From Beijerinckiaceae bacterium (GTDB lineage Bacteria > Bacteroidota > Bacteroidia > Chitinophagales > Chitinophagaceae), in the NCBI GenBank assembly GCA_903970475.1, contig CAJCIQ010000003.1, positions 1 through 59,076 of the forward strand: 59,076 nucleotides of DNA, read 5' to 3'. Under the pieces are notes generated by a model. It was not told the DNA's origin. It ran no database searches and saw only the letters and a program-made list of their open reading frames with translations. The translations under genes and the position numbers were made by a program. The first letter of the stretch is position 1. The number at the start of each line of letters is the position of its first letter. Shown in pieces: positions 54,013 to 59,076 of this stretch.

Positions 54013-54055
54013 ACGAACTGACAAATTTTAATGGTTGAAAAATACCAATCGCGCA

Positions 54056-54063
54056 CAAAGGTA
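54056..54063 (-). promoter_or_regulatory. mdh promoter -7 box TACCTTTG
   Basis: Minus-strand TACCTTTG, 43 nt before the mdh ATG, in the gap after the E1 dehydrogenase gene. It implies a leader of about 39 nt. Confidence 0.7.
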
Positions 54064-54089
54064 GGGGATCAATGCCAAGTGCGTAAGTA

Positions 54090-56483
54090 TTATTCACTCA
54101 TGATTTGGAGAACCGATGTCACGACTTCATCTTGATTGGGCTTGCTGAAATAGTCTCCGTCACTACCATAGGCCGGACGGTGGGCTTTGGCTGTGAGGGT
54201 TCTGGGCGTGGCGTCCAACCACTTATAAGCCCCCTGACCTTCAATGACTTCATTGAACAGGTAAGCGGCTCCCCCACCAGGAACATCTTCGTCAACAAAC
54301 AAGATGCGACTGGTCTTTTTTAGGGATTCCAGGATCACCCCATTGCGGTCAAAAGGAATCAGGGTCTGGACGTCCACGATTTCACAATGGACATTCATTT
54401 TCTCCAGTATGGCGGCGGCATCCTGAATGATCCTTAAGGTGGAACCATAAGAAACGATGGTAATATCGCTTCCTTCCCGGATGACTTCGGGGACACCCAA
54501 AGGCACCGTGTATTCGGTAAGGTTCGAAGGCAATAATTCTTTCAACCTATAGCCATTGAGGCTTTCTACCATGATGGCCGGATCATTTCCCCTGAGCAGG
54601 GTATTATACATACCTACTGCCTGGGTCATATTTCTGGGCACACAAACAAACAGGCCCCTTAAGGATCCCAGAATCAAACCCATGGGAGATCCGCTATGCC
54701 ATACACCTTCCAACCTATGCCCCCTGGTGCGCACAATCATGGGCGCACTTTGCTGGCCTTTGGTGCGGTAATGGGTGGTCGCCAGGTCATCACTCAATGG
54801 TTCCAGGCCATAGAGCAGGTAATCCAGATATTGGATTTCTGCAATGGGCCTGAGCCCCCTTAAAGCAAGCCCAATGCCTTGACCCATGATGGTGAGCTCT
54901 CGTATGCCCGTGTCGAAAATCCTTTCCTTCCCATATTTTTCCTGGAGTCCGGCAAAGCCCTGGTTCACATCCCCGATCTTTCCCACATCCTCTCCGAAGG
55001 CTACAACTTTAGGATTTTGCGCAAACAGGGCATCAAAATACCGGTTCAACACCTCAAATCCATTGACCATGGGTGCGTCTTCCGCATATACCTTTGGCAC
55101 TTCTTTTACCAGCAAAGCACTCGCAGGACCTTCATTATACAAACGAGAACTATAGAGCTCCTGGTTCAATTCCTTTAGCGACTGTAAGTAAGACTTAAGT
55201 GCTGAAGCAGCCTCATTGTCCCCTCCCAGTAACGCGCCCATACTGAGGGCATGCATCACGTCTTTACGTAAGGGGTCCCGTCTGGACTTCAGGTCTTTCG
55301 ATAATGCCTGGATCTGGACATCCCTTTCTCCACCCTGTCCCAAAAGGTTATCTAGTAAAGAAACAGCAGTCGCCACCTGGTCTTTGATCGGTTTTATATA
55401 ATTATCCCAGGCATTCTGTTTGGAAATCCGAACATGCACTTTGGCTGCTGCCTCTATTTCGTCTAATTCCTCCTGGGAAGCCAAGGCGTTTTTATACAGC
55501 CATTCCCTCATTTTAGGCAGGCAATCCCACTCCCTTTCCCACTCCAGCCGTTCGGGCGTTTTATAGCGCTCATGGCTTCCGGAGGTGGAATGCCCCTGGG
55601 GCTGCGTGACTTCTTCCACGTGAAAAACGGCTGGAATATGGGTTTCCCGGGTCTTGCGTATGCCCCTTTCAAACACTTCACATAACCCGGCATAGTCCCA
55701 GGCCTTCACCCTATATATATCTATACCGTTGGTTCCTTCTTTTTGTTGAAAGCCCCTCAACGCCTCGGAAATGGACCCCTTCACCGTCTGGAACTTTTTA
55801 GGCACGGAAATTCCATACCCGTCATCCCAAATAAATACGGCTAAAGGCACTTGTAATACCCCTGCGGCGTTGATGGTTTCCCAGAAGTGACCCTCACTCG
55901 TAGAGGCATCCCCAATGGTGCAAAAGCATACCTCATTACCATTATGGGATAAATCCGTAAAGGGTTTGAGGGCCGTACTATTTCTGAATAAGGCGGAGGC
56001 AAAAGCAATGCCCAAAGCCCTGGGCATCTGTCCGGCGGTGGGCGCGATATCAGAGGTTACATTACGCCTGTCAGCCAGGTCCAGCCAGGTGCCATCTTCT
56101 TTAACAAAGGGGGTGGCAAAGTGGGCATTCATTTGTCTACCTGCACTGAAGGGGTCATGATCTACATCGGGATTGGAATAAAGCTGGGCAAAAAACTGCT
56201 CCACGGTAGAAATACCGGAGGCAAACATCCAGGTCTGGTCCCGGTAATAACCGGACCGGAAGTCTCCTGGCCGGAAGAACTTGGACATCGCAATCTGGGC
56301 GATCTCCTTCCCATCTCCGAAAATGCCAAATTTGGCCTTTCCCGTAAGCACTTCCCGGCGTCCAATCAGGCTGGCTTCCCTGCTCTCGCAGGCCACCTTA
56401 TAGTCTTTAAGGACTTCTTCCCTGAATCGATCAAACGATAGCTTTTCGCCGGCAACTGTATCCTGATAGATTTGGTTCTCCAT
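54090..56483 (-). CDS. 2-oxoacid dehydrogenase E1, alpha-beta fusion
   Basis: A 797-aa thiamine-diphosphate E1 in which alpha (about 1-380) and beta (about 450-797) are fused, as common in Bacteroidota branched-chain 2-oxoacid dehydrogenases. The alpha half has the ThDP/Mg motif GDASTSEGHFWETINAAG...WDDGYGISVP and the HSTSGSHERYK loop that in homologues carries the regulated region. The beta half shows FGEDVGKIGDVNQGFAGLQEKYG, RIFDTGIREL and HSGSPMGLILGSL. It probably acts on branched-chain 2-oxo acids or pyruvate; the partner E2 and E3 genes are not in the window. TATTTTTG lies 4 nt before the ATG. Confidence 0.93.
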   Translation of the reverse strand: MENQIYQDTVAGEKLSFDRFREEVLKDYKVACESREASLIGRREVLTGKAKFGIFGDGKEIAQIAMSKFFRPGDFRSGYYRDQTWMFASGISTVEQFFAQLYSNPDVDHDPFSAGRQMNAHFATPFVKEDGTWLDLADRRNVTSDIAPTAGQMPRALGIAFASALFRNSTALKPFTDLSHNGNEVCFCTIGDASTSEGHFWETINAAGVLQVPLAVFIWDDGYGISVPKKFQTVKGSISEALRGFQQKEGTNGIDIYRVKAWDYAGLCEVFERGIRKTRETHIPAVFHVEEVTQPQGHSTSGSHERYKTPERLEWEREWDCLPKMREWLYKNALASQEELDEIEAAAKVHVRISKQNAWDNYIKPIKDQVATAVSLLDNLLGQGGERDVQIQALSKDLKSRRDPLRKDVMHALSMGALLGGDNEAASALKSYLQSLKELNQELYSSRLYNEGPASALLVKEVPKVYAEDAPMVNGFEVLNRYFDALFAQNPKVVAFGEDVGKIGDVNQGFAGLQEKYGKERIFDTGIRELTIMGQGIGLALRGLRPIAEIQYLDYLLYGLEPLSDDLATTHYRTKGQQSAPMIVRTRGHRLEGVWHSGSPMGLILGSLRGLFVCVPRNMTQAVGMYNTLLRGNDPAIMVESLNGYRLKELLPSNLTEYTVPLGVPEVIREGSDITIVSYGSTLRIIQDAAAILEKMNVHCEIVDVQTLIPFDRNGVILESLKKTSRILFVDEDVPGGGAAYLFNEVIEGQGAYKWLDATPRTLTAKAHRPAYGSDGDYFSKPNQDEVVTSVLQIMSE

Positions 56484-56487
56484 GAAA

Positions 56488-56495
56488 CAAAAATA
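56488..56495 (-). promoter_or_regulatory. -7 box TATTTTTG 4 nt before the E1 ATG
   Basis: Minus-strand TATTTTTG followed by TTTC and the start codon of the E1 fusion at 56483. If it is the promoter, transcription begins at about the first base of the ATG. Confidence 0.55.
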
Positions 56496-56536
56496 GTTAT
56501 TTCACGTATATTCGTATTGACTAATCACCCACTGTC

Positions 56537-56968
56537 ATGTACCGATTTTTTTCCGTTATCCTAGGCGCCCTATTTGCCATTTCTGCCAAAGCACAAACAC
56601 CGGCAGACGACTCCAAAGTGCTGAGTGTCGAAAACCCCACCCATCAATTGGGATATCTCCCCCAGGGCAAACCGGTAACTTACACGTTTGTTCTCTATAA
56701 TCACACCAAAGACACGGTTCAGCTCCAGCATGTGGAAGCCTCCTGCGGATGCACTACCCCCCACTGGAACGCCAACCCTGTCCCACCCGGAGATAGTACC
56801 TTGCTTCCCATTACTTATAATGCATCAGGAGATGGAGTCTTTACCAAGTCCATCACCTTATTCTATACCAATAATTTACACCAGATGCTGTACATAAAGG
56901 GCGAAGTATGGAAAACCCCCGATACTTCTGTACCTTTGAATACAGGAATCCAATTAGTCAAACAATAA
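56537..56968 (+). CDS. DUF1573 exported protein (copy 1)
   Basis: A 143-aa exported protein with signal peptide MYRFFSVILGALFAISAKA-Q. The mature part is one DUF1573 Ig-like domain: HQLGYLPQGKPVTYTFVLYNHTKDTVQL, then the hallmark EASCGCTTPHW, PVPPGDSTLLPITYNASG and the strand IYNNLHQMLYIKG-like end. DUF1573 proteins are abundant in Bacteroidota envelopes, with unknown function; the CGC segment is their strongest motif. The next gene encodes a second copy 12 nt downstream. A weak TATATTCG box (56507-56514) lies upstream. Confidence 0.9.
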   Translation: MYRFFSVILGALFAISAKAQTPADDSKVLSVENPTHQLGYLPQGKPVTYTFVLYNHTKDTVQLQHVEASCGCTTPHWNANPVPPGDSTLLPITYNASGDGVFTKSITLFYTNNLHQMLYIKGEVWKTPDTSVPLNTGIQLVKQ

Positions 56969-56980
56969 AAATCTTTCCAA

Positions 56981-57397
56981 ATGAAGCATCTGTTCCTAGC
57001 TTGTTTTGCCCTCATAACCCTAAGAGTATCCGCCCAGACAAAAAAGGTCTCCGATGTGGCGAAGTTTAATTCTATGACTGTAGACCTGGGGAAAGTAAAG
57101 GTGGGCACCCCTGTAACCGGCACTTTCGTCGTTACCAATATCAGCACTACCCCCATTGTTATCCAGGATGTTCAACCCAGCTGTGGTTGCACCAAGTCTG
57201 ATTTTACAAAAGAACCCATTCAGCCTGGCAAAACCGGCACCATTACCGCCACCTACAATGCGGCAGCCGTAGGCAATTTCAATAAATCTGTATACGTTAA
57301 ATTTGCAGACATCAACGAACAAATTGCCCTCAACATCGTTGGTACGGTAACGGCTTCAACGACGCCACAAACCGCAACGACTAAAACCGGGAACTAG
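56981..57397 (+). CDS. DUF1573 exported protein (copy 2)
   Basis: A 138-aa paralogue of the preceding gene. Signal peptide MKHLFLACFALITLRVSA-Q; then DLGKVKVGTPVTGTFVVTNISTTPIVI, the motif QPSCGCTKSDF, EPIQPGKTGTITATYNAA and KSVYVKFADINEQIALNIVG. It ends in a Thr/Ala-rich tail (TTPQTATTKTGN). The two copies differ enough to suggest an old duplication. They form a two-gene operon ended by the terminator at 57427-57453. Confidence 0.92.
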   Translation: MKHLFLACFALITLRVSAQTKKVSDVAKFNSMTVDLGKVKVGTPVTGTFVVTNISTTPIVIQDVQPSCGCTKSDFTKEPIQPGKTGTITATYNAAAVGNFNKSVYVKFADINEQIALNIVGTVTASTTPQTATTKTGN

Positions 57398-57426
57398 TAT
57401 ATTCAAACCTTCTTTGTATTATTTGA

Positions 57427-57453
57427 AAAAGCGCTCTTCGGAGCGCTTTTGTT
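57427..57453 (+). terminator. Terminator after the DUF1573 pair
   Basis: AAAAGCGCTC, a TTCG tetraloop, GAGCGCTTTT, then GTTT: a strong UUCG-capped stem 30 nt after the stop. Confidence 0.88.
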
Positions 57454-57454
57454 T

Positions 57455-57496
57455 GGCCGACGCAGCCCCTTGAATAAAATGTGGGCTACGCCGGCC
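57455..57496. repeat. GC-rich imperfect hairpin
   Basis: GGCCGACGCAGCCC (57455-57468) and GGGCTACGCCGGCC (57483-57496) pair over 14 positions with two mismatches around a 14-nt loop. Confidence 0.6.
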
Positions 57497-57511
57497 AGAC
57501 ATCTTTTTGAT

Positions 57512-57636
57512 GGCGCTTCGCGCAAACCGGCTGTGCCGGTTTTTATAATCCCGAGGCTGACGCCTGCGAAATATCGTCAGCCTCGGGATAACCACTAATT
57601 ACGGCGCTTCGCGCAAACCGGCTGTGCCGGTTTTTT
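57512..57636. repeat. Direct repeat of a terminator-like hairpin flanking a perfect 15-nt inverted repeat
   Basis: A unit of 33-34 nt beginning GGCGCTTCGCGCAAACCGGC and ending TGTGCCGGTTTTT occurs at 57512-57545 and 57603-57636. Each contains AACCGGC-TGT-GCCGGTT followed by T residues. Between them ATCCCGAGGCTGACG (57548-57562) pairs exactly with CGTCAGCCTCGGGAT (57575-57589). The spacer is therefore almost entirely structured. The second unit runs up to the promoter of the aminotransferase. Confidence 0.8.
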
Positions 57637-57638
57637 CG

Positions 57639-57646
57639 TAGGTTTG
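57639..57646 (+). promoter_or_regulatory. -7 box TAGGTTTG 4 nt before the aminotransferase ATG
   Basis: TAGGTTTG matches TAnnTTTG and is followed by CGCC and the ATG at 57651, so the transcript would be leaderless or nearly so. The -33 region falls inside the second hairpin repeat. Confidence 0.55.
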
Positions 57647-57650
57647 CGCC

Positions 57651-58844
57651 ATGCTACAGATTAGTCATAGGGGTCAGATGATGCCCCCTTCTCCCATCCG
57701 GAAATTGGTACCCTATGCTGAGGCTGCCAAAAAGAAAGGCACCAAAGTTTACCACCTTAATATTGGTCAACCCGATATAGAAACCCCGGCTCCCATGCTG
57801 GATGCTGTCCGCCACTTCGACTTTAAAGTTTTGGAATATAGCCACAGCGCAGGTAACGAAAGCTACAGGCGTAAGTTGGCAGACTACTACGCCAAGGTAG
57901 GTGTAGCCGTACATTATAACCAGATTATCGTTACCACAGGGGGATCAGAAGCCATCCTATTTGGATTCATGGCCTGCCTGGATCCAGGAGATGAGGTCAT
58001 CATCCCGGAACCCTTTTATGCCAACTACAATGGATTCGCAGTAGAAGCCGGCGTAAAAATAGTTCCCATCACTTCTGACATCCGCAACGGATTTGCACTA
58101 CCTCCCACTAAGGATTTTGAAGCAGCCATCACACCCAGGACCAAAGCCGTCGTGATTTGCAACCCCAACAATCCTACAGGCTATTTATATAATGCGACCG
58201 AAATGGAAAGCTTGAAGGAGCTGGTGATTAAACACGACCTCTACTTGTTTTCTGATGAAGCCTATAGGGAGTTCTGCTATACCGGCACCCATACCAGCGC
58301 CCTGCACCTCAAAGATGCTGACGAGCATGTAATACTCATGGACACCATCTCCAAACGCTACAGCGCTTGTGGAGCAAGGATTGGCGCTTTGGTCACCCGC
58401 AACAAGGCTGTCCTGGATTCTGTGATGAAATTTGCCCAAGCTCGGCTTAGCCCCCCCTCCTTTGCACAGATTGCAGCAGAGGCCGCAGTAGACCTCCCTG
58501 ATAATTATTTCGATACCACCAAAGCGGAATACGAATCCCGCAGAGATTTGCTCGTTTCCAGGCTCAACAAAATGGAAGGCGTCTTCTGCCCTAATCCGGG
58601 CGGAGCTTTCTATGCAATGGCCGCTTTGCCTGTAGATGATGCAGATGCTTTTTGCCAATGGTTATTGGAATCCTTTTCTCACGAGTCACAGACCGTCATG
58701 CTAGCTCCAGCTTCCGGCTTCTATGGAACATCGGGCCTGGGAAAAAATGAAGTTCGTTTGGCGTATGTACTGAACAAAACGGATATAGCCAAAGCCATGG
58801 ATTGTTTGGAAGCAGCATTGAAAGTTTACCCAGGGAGGATATAA
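57651..58844 (+). CDS. PLP-dependent aminotransferase, class I/II
   Basis: A fold-type I aminotransferase (397 aa), related to aspartate/aromatic aminotransferases (AspB-like). Features: KVYHLNIGQPDIETPAPML near the N-terminus, IIVTTGGSEAILFG, VICNPNNPTGYLYN (PLP and substrate Asn), LFSDEAYREFCYTG and the Schiff-base Lys235 in DTISKRYSACGARIGALV, with the later NEVRLAYVLN holding the carboxylate-binding Arg. The amino donor cannot be fixed from sequence. The start ATG is supported by the promoter box directly upstream. Confidence 0.93.
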   Translation: MLQISHRGQMMPPSPIRKLVPYAEAAKKKGTKVYHLNIGQPDIETPAPMLDAVRHFDFKVLEYSHSAGNESYRRKLADYYAKVGVAVHYNQIIVTTGGSEAILFGFMACLDPGDEVIIPEPFYANYNGFAVEAGVKIVPITSDIRNGFALPPTKDFEAAITPRTKAVVICNPNNPTGYLYNATEMESLKELVIKHDLYLFSDEAYREFCYTGTHTSALHLKDADEHVILMDTISKRYSACGARIGALVTRNKAVLDSVMKFAQARLSPPSFAQIAAEAAVDLPDNYFDTTKAEYESRRDLLVSRLNKMEGVFCPNPGGAFYAMAALPVDDADAFCQWLLESFSHESQTVMLAPASGFYGTSGLGKNEVRLAYVLNKTDIAKAMDCLEAALKVYPGRI

Positions 58845-58921
58845 GTTTTCACCACACCCCTGACCACGCTTCGGGCTTCAGCCATCTCAAGTCGCACCTA
58901 CCCCCTTCCGGCTCAATATGC

Positions 58922-58955
58922 TACCCGCAGGTTTTAGACTTCCGGGTATTTTTTT
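58922..58955 (+). terminator. Aminotransferase terminator
   Basis: TACCCG (58922-58927), a 15-nt loop, CGGGTA (58943-58948), then seven T, about 80 nt after the stop. The remaining bases to the window end hold nothing I can support. Confidence 0.75.
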
Positions 58956-59076
58956 GTCCCTTTTAATCCACACCCCATTTTAGTCTCACACCCATTTCGC
59001 GATCTTAAATTCGCTCCATCCCTGTCCCATCTTTCATTCCGCCAAATTTACAAACTTAAAACTATTCACATTAAAA

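Overview
The window looks like a chromosomal segment of a Bacteroidota bacterium, most likely a Chitinophagaceae/Sphingobacteriia-type organism. The evidence is direct. Many starts are preceded by the Bacteroidota -7 box TAnnTTTG. There is a type III glutamine synthetase, a PorP/SprF + OmpA (PorE-like) pair next to a giant protein ending in the gliding-motility-associated (CHU_C, type B T9SS) domain, DUF1573 proteins, a fused E1 alpha/beta dehydrogenase and a DUF5690 transporter. No tRNA, rRNA, CRISPR array, prophage or insertion sequence was recognised.

Layout. (1) 1-5.9 kb, minus strand: the str genes rpsL-rpsG-fusA, then two small exported WxPGxW-repeat paralogues, then the head of the S10 operon (rpsJ-rplC-rplD, the last cut by the window edge). 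(2) 5.9-6.4 kb: a gene-free stretch with a 58-nt direct repeat and nested hairpins. (3) 6.4-17.5 kb, minus: a three-gene surface/secretion operon (2655-aa adhesin-like protein, porP/sprF, OmpA-TPR-PD40 protein). (4) 17.8-20.4 kb, plus: a divergent 871-aa P-loop (STAND/NACHT-like) protein. (5) 20.6-28.8 kb: pyrG, yidC plus an exported protein, a small exported protein, a TPR protein, a phosphosulfolactate-synthase (ComA) homologue overlapping aroE. (6) 28.8-37.2 kb: thioesterase-rdgB-hypothetical operon, ilvE, purL-hldD-proC operon, a polytopic membrane protein. (7) 37.3-43 kb: glnA (GSIII), then a DUF5690 transporter, an FAD amine-oxidase-like enzyme and an XRE-cupin regulator, possibly a phosphonate or amine utilisation unit. 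(8) 43-47 kb: efp-accB-accC operon, a thioredoxin-like protein, yebC. (9) 47-53 kb: four membrane carriers or membrane proteins and a GT9 heptosyltransferase-like protein. (10) 53-58.9 kb: E1 fusion then mdh, two tandem DUF1573 proteins, a hairpin-rich spacer and a PLP aminotransferase.

Most genes are housekeeping. The parts that stand out are the giant protein, with four copies of a Cys-x-x-Cys module interleaved with 21 Ig-like repeats, facing a signalling-type ATPase across a shared intergenic region; an EF-P whose tip loop lacks the PGKG signature and carries Arg32; a terminator-like nested hairpin in the pyrG leader; two WxPGxW genes inserted between str and S10; and several genes whose -7 box lies only 4-6 nt before the ATG, suggesting leaderless mRNAs. 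hldD and the GT9 protein together suggest a heptose-containing LPS core. Starts were trimmed in several genes where the longest reading frame began at an unlikely TTG or ran through a promoter; each entry says so.
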